Shown: piece by piece, positions 51,508-60,279 of the stretch | How the letters are laid out: every line of letters begins with the position of its first letter | How positions within the stretch are numbered: position 1 is the first letter of the stretch | Source: an uncultured Bacteroidales bacterium | Lineage (GTDB): Bacteria > Bacteroidota > Bacteroidia > Bacteroidales > Paludibacteraceae | Direction of reading: 5' to 3' | NCBI GenBank assembly: GCA_902779705.1 | Contig: CACZCR010000005.1 | Span: 54,860 to 118,859 of the forward strand | Length of the DNA stretch: 64,000 nucleotides | The notes under the pieces: model-generated | The model's database searches: none | Told to the model about the DNA's origin: nothing | What the model saw: only the letters and a program-made list of their open reading frames with translations | Made by a program: the position numbers and the translations under genes

Positions 51508-52464
51508 ATGAAAAAGTACGCTTTAGGTATCGACTTGGGTGGCACAGGCACCAAGTTCGGTTTAGTTAACGAAGAAGGACAAGTGCTTCGTTGGAACTCC
51601 ATCCCTACACAACAGTATCCGGATATCGACGAATATTGCGATGTATTGTGCGAGGGCATGAAACGTTTGGTAGCAGACGAAGGCTTGGCAATGAGTGATA
51701 TCGTAGGAGTTGGCTGCGGAGCTCCCAATGCCAATTTCTATTCGGGATGTATTGAGCAAGCACCCAATCTGCCGTGGAAGGGCGTGGTACCTTTTGCCAA
51801 ACTCATCAGCGAGCGCATGGGCATCAAATGTACTATCACCAATGATGCTAATGCAGCTGCACAAGGAGAGATGATCTACGGATCGGCGCGTGGCATGAAA
51901 AACTTTATCGTTATCACCCTCGGTACCGGTGTCGGTTCGGGCGTTGTGATTGATGGTAAGGTGCTATACGGCCATGACGGTTTTGCCGGCGAGTTGGGTC
52001 ACTGCAAGATCGACCATTCGGGTAATGGACGCCTTTGTGGATGTGGTCAGAAAGGATGTATCGAGGCCTACGCTTCAGCAACAGGTGTAGCTCGCACGGC
52101 TAAGGAGATCGTAACGGCTACCACCCAGCCAACATTGCTGCGTGATGTAGCGGATATCAATAACATCACTTCCAAGGATGTATATGATGCAGCTGAGAAA
52201 GGTGACTTAGTAGCTAAGCAGATTTTTGATTATACAGGCCACCTGCTGGGACAAAAACTGGCAGACTTCGTCCATTTCACCAGTCCTGAAGCTATCATCC
52301 TCTTTGGCGGTTTGACCAAGTCCGGTCACTGGATCATGGATCCTATCCGCGAAGCTATGGAGGAGAACCTGATGCCGATTTGGAAGGGTAAGATTCCTGT
52401 ATCTATCTCGGTACTCAAAGACAACGACGCCGCTATCCTCGGCGCTTCCAGTCTGGCGTGGTAA
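51508..52464 (+). CDS. ROK-family sugar kinase, probable glucokinase
   Basis: A 318-residue cytosolic kinase. N-terminal ATP-binding motif GIDLGGTGTKFGLV. Substrate/zinc region GELGHCKIDHSG (His) with the CGCGQKGCIEAY zinc-binding cluster. Catalytic Asp in TNDANAAAQGE. Second phosphate motif LGTGVGSGVV. These mark a ROK sugar kinase; in Bacteroidota such proteins often act on glucose. It is co-oriented with the sugar transporter, so uptake and phosphorylation are probably coupled. It overlaps the deacetylase gene by 7 bp. Confidence 0.93.
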   Translation: MKKYALGIDLGGTGTKFGLVNEEGQVLRWNSIPTQQYPDIDEYCDVLCEGMKRLVADEGLAMSDIVGVGCGAPNANFYSGCIEQAPNLPWKGVVPFAKLISERMGIKCTITNDANAAAQGEMIYGSARGMKNFIVITLGTGVGSGVVIDGKVLYGHDGFAGELGHCKIDHSGNGRLCGCGQKGCIEAYASATGVARTAKEIVTATTQPTLLRDVADINNITSKDVYDAAEKGDLVAKQIFDYTGHLLGQKLADFVHFTSPEAIILFGGLTKSGHWIMDPIREAMEENLMPIWKGKIPVSISVLKDNDAAILGASSLAW

Positions 52465-53057
52465 AACTCAAAGACATATTTCAAAATCTCTATCCGTACG
52501 GTGTGTTCCGTGCGGGTAGAGATGTTTATTTGACTTTTGATGACGGCCCTATTCCCGAAGTGACGCCCAAAGTGTTGGATATATTGGCACGATATAATGT
52601 CAAAGCTACCTTCTTTATGGTAGGCGATAACATTGACAAGCATCCCGAGGTGTACGAACAAGTGATCAAGGCCGGTCATACAATCGGCAATCATACCTAC
52701 AATCACCTCAAAGGATATCGCTACTCCTTAGACGAGTATATGGCGAATGTAGCCCGATTTCCTAAACCTACCAAACTTTTCCGCCCTCCGTACGGAAAAG
52801 CCACTTTGGCACAACGAAGAGCATTGAACAGGATGGGGTATAGCATTATCTATTGGGATATCCTCACGCGCGACTATAACCCCGCAGTGACACCGGCAAG
52901 CATGCTACATAAAATCCAACGACAAGTACGACCGGGTTCGATCATCAATTTTCACGATTCGATCAAATCCAACGAACGTATGTTGACTGTTCTGCCGCAA
53001 GCCATTGAGTGGCTTCAAGCACAGGGATACAAGCTCAAAACCTTAGCTATGGAGTGA
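52458..53057 (+). CDS. Polysaccharide deacetylase (NodB/CE4-like)
   Basis: A 199-residue protein starting at GTG (52458), overlapping the kinase stop by 7 bp. CE4 motifs: TFDDGPIPEVT (catalytic Asp, metal Asp), HTIGNHTYNH (metal His pair), FRPPYGKATLAQR, and DILTRDYNPAV near 140; the C-terminal IINFHDS holds the last His. CE4 enzymes remove acetyl groups from peptidoglycan, chitin or xylan. No signal peptide is evident, which is unusual; a longer start cannot be excluded, but the frame upstream is occupied by the kinase gene. Confidence 0.9.
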   Translation: MVKLKDIFQNLYPYGVFRAGRDVYLTFDDGPIPEVTPKVLDILARYNVKATFFMVGDNIDKHPEVYEQVIKAGHTIGNHTYNHLKGYRYSLDEYMANVARFPKPTKLFRPPYGKATLAQRRALNRMGYSIIYWDILTRDYNPAVTPASMLHKIQRQVRPGSIINFHDSIKSNERMLTVLPQAIEWLQAQGYKLKTLAME

Positions 53058-53092
53058 AAATATTCTATTTTTGGCGAAAAAAAACACTTTTA

Positions 53093-53124
53093 TTTGCGTA
53101 TGTGCATTTTTTTTCGTATCTTTG
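53093..53124 (+). promoter_or_regulatory. Promoter of the TPR protein-ribH operon
   Basis: TTTG (53093-53096, within TTTGCGTATGTG) and TATCTTTG (53117-53124) are separated by 20 bp, 48 bp before the ATG at 53172. Confidence 0.88.
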
Positions 53125-53171
53125 CGCCCGATTTGAGTGTATCAAGTGAAATATATTAAAATAACATAATT

Positions 53172-53888
53172 ATGGCAAAGAAAAAAGTAACTAAACAAGA
53201 TCAAGAATTAGAGTCTGTAAACGAGGCCTTGAGCCGCTCGGGACAGTGGGTTGAGGACAACCAAAAGACGTTGACTATTGTTGCATGTGTAATTGTGGCA
53301 GTAGTGATCGGCATCATGGCTATCAATCAGTGGGTTGTCAAACCGAACAGCGTAGCTGCCAGCAACGAGAATGCCGCTGCAGAGACCATCTTCGCTCAGG
53401 CAGAGCAAGCTGTTCTCCAGGGTGACACCGCTAAGGCTAAAGAGCTCTTTACCAAAGCGCTCAATGGTGACGAAGCAGATTGCGTAGGTTTTCTGGAGGT
53501 AGCTGATAACTACAGCAACCAGCAGGCTGACCTCGCTGCCCTCTATGCTGGTATCTGCTATGCAGAGCTCGGACAAATGGAAGAGGCTGCTGAGTATATC
53601 AACAAGTTCAGCGCATCGGATGTCACTGTAGGTGACGCTGCTCAGATGCGTTTGGGTGATGTCTATGTTGAGCTGGGTGAGTTGGAGAAGGCTGCTAAGG
53701 CTTTTGAGCAGGCTGCTAAAGGCGAGAATGACGTGATCGCTCCGATGGCACTGATGAAAGCAGGACGCGTTTATCTCAAACTCGAAGACAAAGCTGCTGC
53801 CAAAGCGGTGTTTGAGACGGTGAAAACCAAATACATCAACACCCAAGAGGCACAAGAGGTTGAGAAATACTTGCCGATGTGTGACTAA
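53172..53888 (+). CDS. Tetratricopeptide-repeat membrane protein
   Basis: A 238-residue protein. A basic N-terminus (MAKKKVTKQDQELESVNEAL), one membrane helix (TLTIVACVIVAVVIGIMAIN, about 36-55) and a periplasmic part with three or four TPR-like repeats (about 75-235; AETIFAQAEQAVLQGDTAKA, AALYAGICYAELGQMEEAAE, LGDVYVELGELEKAAKAFEQ). It resembles the YfgM-like proteins of Bacteroidota, possibly a partner of the Sec/PpiD apparatus; this is inference. Its stop overlaps ribH by one base. Confidence 0.83.
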   Translation: MAKKKVTKQDQELESVNEALSRSGQWVEDNQKTLTIVACVIVAVVIGIMAINQWVVKPNSVAASNENAAAETIFAQAEQAVLQGDTAKAKELFTKALNGDEADCVGFLEVADNYSNQQADLAALYAGICYAELGQMEEAAEYINKFSASDVTVGDAAQMRLGDVYVELGELEKAAKAFEQAAKGENDVIAPMALMKAGRVYLKLEDKAAAKAVFETVKTKYINTQEAQEVEKYLPMCD

Positions 53889-54367
53889 TGACAACAGATT
53901 TATCGCAATATAATGTTGATCAATTGCCTAGCGCTGATGTACTTAAACATCAGCGTTATGCAATTATTGTTGCCGACTGGAATAGCGAAATTACCTACGC
54001 CATGGCACAAGGAGCAGTGGATACATTGCTCAAACATGGTGTGATCGAAGAGCACATTGTCATCACACATGTACCCGGTACAGTAGAGCTGACCTACGCA
54101 GCAGCCAAAGCGATCAACGAGTATGTGGATCTGGATGCTATCATAGTTATTGGCTGCGTCATACAAGGTGATACGCCTCATTTCGACTACGTGTGTCAGT
54201 CGGTTACACAAGGAGTAACTATTCTCAATGCGCAAGGCAACGTACCGGTTATCTTCTCTGTGCTGACTACCCTTAACCGCCAGCAGGCATTGGACCGTTG
54301 TGGCGGGAAGTTGGGCAATAAAGGCATAGAAGGTGCGGTAACGGCTATCCATATGGCAAATCTATAA
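53888..54367 (+). CDS. ribH: 6,7-dimethyl-8-ribityllumazine synthase
   Basis: A 159-residue enzyme of riboflavin synthesis that joins 5-amino-6-ribitylamino-uracil with 3,4-dihydroxy-2-butanone phosphate. Motifs: VADWNSEITYAM (substrate Trp), VPGTVELTYAAAKA, VIGCVIQGDTPHFDYVC (phosphate site; catalytic His near 93), PVIFSVLTTLN and GNKGIEGAVTAI. The ATG overlaps the upstream TAA (TAATG). Other rib genes are not in the window. No FMN riboswitch is seen upstream. Confidence 0.96.
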   Translation: MTTDLSQYNVDQLPSADVLKHQRYAIIVADWNSEITYAMAQGAVDTLLKHGVIEEHIVITHVPGTVELTYAAAKAINEYVDLDAIIVIGCVIQGDTPHFDYVCQSVTQGVTILNAQGNVPVIFSVLTTLNRQQALDRCGGKLGNKGIEGAVTAIHMANL

Positions 54368-54379
54368 ATTGTCCGTATC

Positions 54380-55618
54380 ATGAGGGTATATAAGTTCGGA
54401 GGAGCGTCGGTTGCTACCAGTGAAGGGATACAAAACGTAGCCCGTATTGTTTCGCAATGTCAGGACGACTTGATGGTTGTGGTGTCCGCTATGGGCAAGA
54501 CGACCAATGCCTTGGAGCGCGTCTTAGATGCCCTGATGATAGATGACATGGTGCTTGCTCAACGGGAGTGGGATAGTATCATTGCTTACCACGAGCATAT
54601 ATTGGACCAATTGGCCCTGCCGCACGAAGTGATACCTATTCGTACTATCCCTGAACTGGCTGACAAGAACGACTACGACTTCAGTTACGATCAGTTGGTT
54701 AGTACAGGTGAACTGATATCGTCAACCATCGTACAAGCCTATCTGGCGCAAAGCGGCATCGAATGTGCTTGGCTAGATATGACTAAGCTTCTTCGCACAG
54801 ACCATACCTACCGCGATGCCAAAGTAGATCTGTCCGCTTCCGAGCAATTGCTGCGAGAGGCGGTTGCTGAGAGCGCTAAACGCGTTCATGTGCTGCAAGG
54901 CTTTATCGGTGGAACGGCTGATGGCTATCGTACCACTCTGGGACGTGAGGGCTCCGATTATACAGCTGCGCTGGTCGGCAATTTCCTGAATGCTGATAGT
55001 GTCACTATATGGAAGGATGTACCCGGTATCTTGAATGCCGATCCGCGATTGGTGAAGAATACTGTTCTTATCCCTGAACTGCGATATAGTGACGCTGTCG
55101 AATTGAGTTACTCCGGTGCGCAGATCATCCATCCTAAGACGATTCGCCCGCTGGAGAACAAGCGTATTCCCTTATTTGTTAAACCGTTTGGCGATCCTCA
55201 AGCAGCAGGCTCTAAGATACACGCTGATGCCAAAGGACCTGTCCAAGTGCCGGTATACATTTGGCGTAAGAACCAAGTGCTGATCACAATCCGTCCCAAG
55301 GATTTTGCTTTTGTGCTTGAAGAGAGTCTTAATGCGCTGTTTGAGATCATTCACCGTCATCGCCTTAAGGTATCGCTTATCCAAGCTTCTGCAGTCACTA
55401 TATCCGTCTCGGTGGATCATACACGCTATGTGGCTGCTGCACTCACAGAGTTGGCTAGCCGCTTCACACTGAACTATAACGAGGGCTTGTCGTTGCTCAC
55501 TATTCGTGGCACAACACCCGAGATCTTAGAGCAGGAACGCCAAGGACGCGAGATACTGCTCAGCCAAACAACGCGCCGTACGGCACGTCTGTTGATCAAA
55601 GAAACACACACCTGCTAA
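54380..55618 (+). CDS. Aspartate kinase
   Basis: A 412-residue aspartokinase, the first step of lysine, threonine and methionine synthesis. N-terminal VYKFGGASVA (nucleotide/substrate site), then TGELISSTIV, GREGSDYTAALVGNFL, WKDVPGILNADPRLVKN and LSYSGAQIIHPKTIRPLENK. The C-terminal part carries ACT-like strands (VLITIRPKDFAFVLEESLN, VSLIQASAVTISVSVD), so feedback control by an amino acid is likely. It is monofunctional (no homoserine dehydrogenase fused). It is 12 bp after ribH. Confidence 0.95.
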   Translation: MRVYKFGGASVATSEGIQNVARIVSQCQDDLMVVVSAMGKTTNALERVLDALMIDDMVLAQREWDSIIAYHEHILDQLALPHEVIPIRTIPELADKNDYDFSYDQLVSTGELISSTIVQAYLAQSGIECAWLDMTKLLRTDHTYRDAKVDLSASEQLLREAVAESAKRVHVLQGFIGGTADGYRTTLGREGSDYTAALVGNFLNADSVTIWKDVPGILNADPRLVKNTVLIPELRYSDAVELSYSGAQIIHPKTIRPLENKRIPLFVKPFGDPQAAGSKIHADAKGPVQVPVYIWRKNQVLITIRPKDFAFVLEESLNALFEIIHRHRLKVSLIQASAVTISVSVDHTRYVAAALTELASRFTLNYNEGLSLLTIRGTTPEILEQERQGREILLSQTTRRTARLLIKETHTC

Positions 55619-55623
55619 ATACC

Positions 55624-56739
55624 ATGATATCTTATTTCACAAAGGACTATTGGAAAGAGTTGATCCAAGATTTTGGACACGCTCTCCGTACATGGAAATT
55701 CTACAAAGAGTTGCTTATGATGACCGTTGGTATGATCTTCGGAGCAGCTGCTGTCTATTATTTCCTGATGCCGAGCCATCTGATCATCGGTACCATATCC
55801 GGTCTTAGTATAATCATCAATACCGTTATTGGCGGTAATGCTGACTCCCTGTCGTATATCATTATGGGAATCAATGCGTTCTTGTTGTTGTTGGCATTTG
55901 TACTCATAGGCAATGAGTTTGGTGCCAAGACCGTTTATACCGCCATGATCCTTGGTCCGCTTACCCAGCTGCTTGACCGTATTTATCCTTACACCAATAT
56001 GACGCACCGCGTGTTGGATACAACGGCGGCTAATTATCAGTCAGTATTGGCGCAACTACAAGCCGGCCAACAAGTACCGTTCGACAATGACGGCAACTAT
56101 TACCTGCTAAGCCGAGCCGGCGAAGTGCTCGAGCCGATTCGTTCCTCTGTTATGGCTTCCGGCTTGCAGTCCGGTGATGTATGGTTTGACTTGCTCTGCT
56201 TCGTACTGTTGCTATCTGCTTGTCAGGCATTCTTATTCCGTATCAATGCATCGACAGGCGGATTGGATATCCTGGCCAAGATCATCAACAAGTACGTACA
56301 TTTTGACATAGGTATGTCGGTTACTATAGCTGGCGCTGTAATCTGTTGTACTGCTTTTGCCATCAATGATTTCCGCATGGTTGTGATCGGATTGATCGGT
56401 ACTTGGATTAATGGTGTGGTAGTCAACTATTTCACTGCTTCACTCAACAACCGCAAGCGTGTATGTGTCGTTTCCGCAGAGCCGGAGCGTATACGCCATT
56501 ACATCGTGGATACATTGGTGCGCGGATGCTCGTTATACAATATCAAAGGCGGATACAGCGACGAGGAGCATGTGGAGATCCAAACGCTGCTTACGCAAGA
56601 CGAGTTCTCTTCGCTGATGGCATTTATCCGTGACAATAAGATCAAAGCCTTTATCACAGCCGGTAACTGTTCAGAGGTATATGGACTGTGGTTCAGACAC
56701 AAGAAGAAAAACGGTAAGACCATTATCGTTAATGACTAA
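55624..56739 (+). CDS. YitT-family membrane protein (DUF161/DUF2179)
   Basis: A 371-residue protein with about six membrane helices in the DUF161 part (MMTVGMIFGAAAVYYFLMPS, IIMGINAFLLLLAFVLIGNE, GGLDILAKIINKY). A C-terminal DUF2179 domain of about 90 residues follows (VCVVSAEPERIRHYIVDTL, LYNIKGGYSDEEHVEIQTLL). A non-conserved hydrophilic insertion (about 115-175) lies between helices 3 and 4. The family is widespread but poorly understood; a transporter role is suspected. It is 5 bp after the aspartate kinase gene. Confidence 0.9.
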   Translation: MISYFTKDYWKELIQDFGHALRTWKFYKELLMMTVGMIFGAAAVYYFLMPSHLIIGTISGLSIIINTVIGGNADSLSYIIMGINAFLLLLAFVLIGNEFGAKTVYTAMILGPLTQLLDRIYPYTNMTHRVLDTTAANYQSVLAQLQAGQQVPFDNDGNYYLLSRAGEVLEPIRSSVMASGLQSGDVWFDLLCFVLLLSACQAFLFRINASTGGLDILAKIINKYVHFDIGMSVTIAGAVICCTAFAINDFRMVVIGLIGTWINGVVVNYFTASLNNRKRVCVVSAEPERIRHYIVDTLVRGCSLYNIKGGYSDEEHVEIQTLLTQDEFSSLMAFIRDNKIKAFITAGNCSEVYGLWFRHKKKNGKTIIVND

Positions 56740-56762
56740 GAAATAATTTAATAAGCAAAAAT

Positions 56763-57662
56763 ATGAAACCTACTTTATTTATTTTAGCAGCCGGAATGGG
56801 TAGCCGTTATGGCGGACTCAAACAATTGGATGGCCTAGGCCCCAATGGCGAGACCATTATGGACTATAGCGTTTATGATGCTATGCGAGCTGGTTTTGGC
56901 AAAGTGGTCTTTGTGATCCGTAAGGATTTTGAGGATGACTTCCGTCGTGTAGTGCTTAGCAAGTATAAAAATCAAATCCCATGTGAGGTCTGCTTCCAGT
57001 CGATCGATTCCCTCCCGGAAGGATACACCCGCAATCCGGAGCGTACCAAACCTTGGGGCACCAACCATGCCGTGTTGATGGCTAAGGATATCATCAAAGA
57101 GCCGTTTGCCGTGATCAATGCCGACGATTTTTATGGCAAAGAGTCTTTCCAAGTGCTGGCAGACTATCTGCAGTCTGTAGAAGGTACCACGGGACAATAC
57201 TGCATGGTCGGTTATCGCGTACAGAACACATTGAGCGAGAACGGTTCGGTTAGTCGTGGTGTATGCTCAACCGACGAAAATGGCTTGCTCACTGACGTCG
57301 TAGAGCGCACCAAGATAGAAGAAGTAGGCAACAAGATCGTCTTCACCGAAGATGGCCAGGATACCGAGTTGGCTCCTAATACACCGGTATCGATGAATAT
57401 GTGGGGATTTACTCCTGAGTATTTCGCTTATGCCGAAGAGGCATTCAAGCTATTCCTGCAAGCCCACGGACAAGAGCTGAAGACCGAGTTCTATATTCCG
57501 ACTCTGGTCAACGACCTGATCAAGGCTGGCAAGGCTACATGCCGCGTGCTCGACACACCATCCAAGTGGTTCGGTGTGACCTATTCGGAGGACCGCCCGC
57601 AAGTAGTAATGAAACTCAACACATTAATCAAACAGGGTGTTTATCCCGCTAAACTATTCTAA
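56763..57662 (+). CDS. Nucleotide-sugar pyrophosphorylase-like nucleotidyltransferase
   Basis: A 299-residue protein of the NTP_transferase family. N-terminal LFILAAGMGSRYGGLKQLDG is the nucleotide-binding loop (usual form LAAGxGTRxxPxT-K); a metal-binding VINADDFYGKESF is present near 117-129. Compared with GalU/RmlA it is typical of Bacteroidota NDP-sugar transferases located beside galE. The product NDP-sugar is not fixed by sequence. It is 1 bp upstream of galE, so one pathway is likely. Confidence 0.9.
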   Translation: MKPTLFILAAGMGSRYGGLKQLDGLGPNGETIMDYSVYDAMRAGFGKVVFVIRKDFEDDFRRVVLSKYKNQIPCEVCFQSIDSLPEGYTRNPERTKPWGTNHAVLMAKDIIKEPFAVINADDFYGKESFQVLADYLQSVEGTTGQYCMVGYRVQNTLSENGSVSRGVCSTDENGLLTDVVERTKIEEVGNKIVFTEDGQDTELAPNTPVSMNMWGFTPEYFAYAEEAFKLFLQAHGQELKTEFYIPTLVNDLIKAGKATCRVLDTPSKWFGVTYSEDRPQVVMKLNTLIKQGVYPAKLF

Positions 57663-57663
57663 T

Positions 57664-58695
57664 ATGGCACGTATATTAGTGACCGGAGGAGTCGGTTATA
57701 TAGGTTCACACACGGTAGTAGAACTGATGCAACAAGGCTACGACGTGGTTATAGTGGACAACTTGAGCAACTCTAATGTGGATGTGTTGGACGGTGTAGA
57801 GCAAATAGTAGGCAGTCGTCCCGACTTTCTTAATGTTGACTGCTGCGACTACGTAGCAATGGACAATGTGTTCGCACAATATCTGGATATCGTTGGTGTC
57901 ATTCATTTTGCTGCCAGCAAAGCTGTAGGCGAATCCGTTCAAGAGCCACTGAAATACTATCGTAACAATATCCTCTCATTGATAACACTCTTGGCGCTGA
58001 TGAAAGAACATAATGTAGCCAATATTGTGTTCTCGTCGTCTTGTACCGTTTATGGTCAGCCCGATCCGGAACATCTGCCGGTAGATGAGACTGCGCCGCT
58101 CAAAAAAGCGCTCTCTCCGTATGGCAACACCAAGAAAATCAATGAGGATATCATCATAGACCAAGCACATGCTTGCGCCCAATTGCAGGCAACTATCTTG
58201 CGCTACTTCAATCCTATTGGTGCTCATCCGTCTGCATTGATTGGTGAGTTGCCTAACGGCGTGCCTAACAACTTGCTGCCTTTTGTTACCCAAACGGCGG
58301 CAGGACTGCGTTCAGAGCTCAAAGTGTTTGGCAATGATTATAACACCCCGGACGGATCCTGTATCCGCGACTATATCTACGTAGTAGACCTGGCAAAAGC
58401 ACATGTCAAAGCCATCGATAGAATGCTCCAAGCCGAAGACCGCGAGCAGGTTGAGATATTCAATCTTGGTACCGGCCGTGGCCTGAGTGTACTGGAGATC
58501 GTCAATACTTTTATCAAAGTGACCGGTGTCAACCTGCCGTACACTATTGTCGGCCGTCGTGAAGGTGATATAGAGCAAGTATGGGCTGCTCCGCATAAGG
58601 CCAATACTGTGCTTGGCTGGAAAGCCGATACGCCGGTAGAAGATGTGTTGCTTTCGGCCTGGAACTGGGAAAAACATCTGCGTAATATCCAATGA
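57664..58695 (+). CDS. galE: UDP-glucose 4-epimerase
   Basis: A 343-residue short-chain dehydrogenase/epimerase. NAD-binding VTGGVGYIGSHTVVEL, catalytic Ser/Tyr in FSSSCTVYG and SPYGNTKK (YxxxK), ILRYFNPIGAHPSALIGE and DYNTPDGSCIRDYIYVVDLA, all GalE-specific. The ATG at 57664 starts MARILVTGG. The in-frame ATG at 57637 lies inside the previous gene. It overlaps the next gene by 4 bp. Confidence 0.95.
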   Translation: MARILVTGGVGYIGSHTVVELMQQGYDVVIVDNLSNSNVDVLDGVEQIVGSRPDFLNVDCCDYVAMDNVFAQYLDIVGVIHFAASKAVGESVQEPLKYYRNNILSLITLLALMKEHNVANIVFSSSCTVYGQPDPEHLPVDETAPLKKALSPYGNTKKINEDIIIDQAHACAQLQATILRYFNPIGAHPSALIGELPNGVPNNLLPFVTQTAAGLRSELKVFGNDYNTPDGSCIRDYIYVVDLAKAHVKAIDRMLQAEDREQVEIFNLGTGRGLSVLEIVNTFIKVTGVNLPYTIVGRREGDIEQVWAAPHKANTVLGWKADTPVEDVLLSAWNWEKHLRNIQ

Positions 58696-59702
58696 TGCTA
58701 TATCCCCTGAAATTTACGCCTCGCCTGTTCCATAAGTTATGGGGCGGACAGCATATACGGCAGTGGTACGACAATGTGCCTTCGGACTTCCTTAATGTGG
58801 GGGAGAGTTGGCTGATTTCAGCAGTCGAGAAATATCCTACTGAGGTATGCAATGGTCCCTTGGCCGGTAACGAACTGGAAGACTTGCTCGAGGTCTATAT
58901 GGACGAATTGGTAGGCGAGTCGGTCTACGAGCGTTTTGGCAATATGTTTCCATTATTGCTCAAGTTCATCGATGCCGACGATGACCTGTCTATACAAGTT
59001 CATCCCAACGATGAACAAGCCTTTGAGATGGAGAATTCGATGGGCAAGACCGAGATGTGGTATGTGATGCCGTCTGAGCCTGAAGCCTCCGTTATAGCAG
59101 GCTGGAAGACTCAGATGGACGAACAGCAGATACGCGATGCCATCGATCATGGTTCACTCAATGATCATCTGGTCGTACGCCCCGTCAAAGAAGGCGATGT
59201 CGTAATGATCAACGCCGGACTCGTCCACGCACTCAATCGAGGAACCATAGTGGCTGAGATCCAAGAGAACTCGGATATTACGTATCGTTTATACGACTAC
59301 GATCGAGTAGGTAATGATGGTAAAAAACGACCGCTCAAACTGCAACAAGCTTTGCAGGTACTCAACTATGACAAAGCGGATCCTACAGCTGTCTCACATG
59401 CTCAAGTATCCGTTAATCAGGCAGTTAATGCTGTTACAACCGACTATTTTACCACCAATGTCATCCATTTCGACAAGCCTATCGCGCGCGACTACGCGCC
59501 CCTGGACTCTTTTGTTGCGTATATGTGCGTACAAGGCGCATGTGTGATAGAAGCTCCTGAGGCTGATCCGGCTGAACAACGGCAGACACTACAACTCGGA
59601 CAAGCTATCTTGCTCCCTGCTGTACTCAACGATATTACACTCACGCCGACCAACGGCCCGTGTAAGCTGCTGGAGATATATATCAATAAAATAGAGGACT
59701 GA
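58692..59702 (+). CDS. manA: Mannose-6-phosphate isomerase, class I
   Basis: A 336-residue cupin-fold zinc enzyme interconverting mannose-6-phosphate and fructose-6-phosphate. N-terminal YPLKFTPRLFHKLWGGQHI, metal-site DLSIQVHPNDEQAFEMEN and GKTEMWYVM, and NAGLVHALNRGT. The start MMLYPLK leaves two adjacent ATGs (58692 and 58695); the first overlaps the galE stop. The gene closes the seven-gene run that begins at 53172. A strong bidirectional terminator follows. Confidence 0.93.
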   Translation: MMLYPLKFTPRLFHKLWGGQHIRQWYDNVPSDFLNVGESWLISAVEKYPTEVCNGPLAGNELEDLLEVYMDELVGESVYERFGNMFPLLLKFIDADDDLSIQVHPNDEQAFEMENSMGKTEMWYVMPSEPEASVIAGWKTQMDEQQIRDAIDHGSLNDHLVVRPVKEGDVVMINAGLVHALNRGTIVAEIQENSDITYRLYDYDRVGNDGKKRPLKLQQALQVLNYDKADPTAVSHAQVSVNQAVNAVTTDYFTTNVIHFDKPIARDYAPLDSFVAYMCVQGACVIEAPEADPAEQRQTLQLGQAILLPAVLNDITLTPTNGPCKLLEIYINKIED

Positions 59703-59721
59703 TCAGCCCTCTATTTTTTTT
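59688..59721. terminator. Bidirectional terminator between manA and rsmD
   Basis: A 10-bp stem AAAATAGAGG/CCTCTATTTT (59688-59697 with 59708-59717) with a 10-nt loop, flanked by a U run on the plus strand (TTTTTTTT, 59714-59721) and an A run for the opposite direction. It lies between two convergent genes. Confidence 0.9.
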
Positions 59722-60252
59722 CTATTGGAAGAAACTAAAATGTACACTCCCATATCGTCGTGTCTCAATATGACGAGGATGTGTACTGAAATCTGTGTCC
59801 TTGCCGTGCTCTATCACCAGCCAGCCGTCTTGCTTCAATATATCGCGACTCAATATCACATCAGGCAGAGTAGGTAGTTGCTCCAATGCGTACGGAGGAT
59901 CAGCATAGATAAAATCATAGCGGATATGGCAAGTATTCAGATACTTAAACACATCGCCCCGAATGACTTGCAGATTGCGTATACCTAATTGTTTGCAGGT
60001 CTGAATGATAAAATTCTGCTGTGTATGCGCCAACTCGACCGCCGTCACTTCACGTGCCCCACGGCTGACAAACTCAATGCCTATACCTCCGGTACCGGCA
60101 AACAAGTCAAGCATATCCACTCCCTCAAAATCCATTCGATTTTGCAGCAGATTGAACAAACTCTCCTTGGCAAAGTCCGTTGTAGGCCTCGCTGTGATAT
60201 TTTTAGGGGGCGACAATCGCCGCCCCCCATATATGCCGCTAATAATTCGCAT
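59722..60252 (-). CDS. rsmD: 16S rRNA (guanine(966)-N2)-methyltransferase
   Basis: A 176-residue SAM-dependent methyltransferase. N-terminal MRIISGIYGGRRLSPPKN and RPTTDFAKESLFNLLQNR match RsmD. SAM motif LDLFAGTGGIGIEFVSRGA and the catalytic-site YADPPYALEQ are present. It modifies G966 of 16S rRNA during 30S assembly. It is followed by the convergent terminator at 59688-59721. Confidence 0.95.
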   Translation of the reverse strand: MRIISGIYGGRRLSPPKNITARPTTDFAKESLFNLLQNRMDFEGVDMLDLFAGTGGIGIEFVSRGAREVTAVELAHTQQNFIIQTCKQLGIRNLQVIRGDVFKYLNTCHIRYDFIYADPPYALEQLPTLPDVILSRDILKQDGWLVIEHGKDTDFSTHPRHIETRRYGSVHFSFFQ

Positions 60253-60279
60253 GGCAATCCTGCTCCGATTCTTAATCGG

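Noticed and set aside
53700..53900. FMN riboswitch for ribH
   Set aside because: ribH starts at the stop codon of the TPR gene inside an operon, leaving no room for a leader; nothing resembling the conserved FMN-binding core is seen upstream of the operon either.
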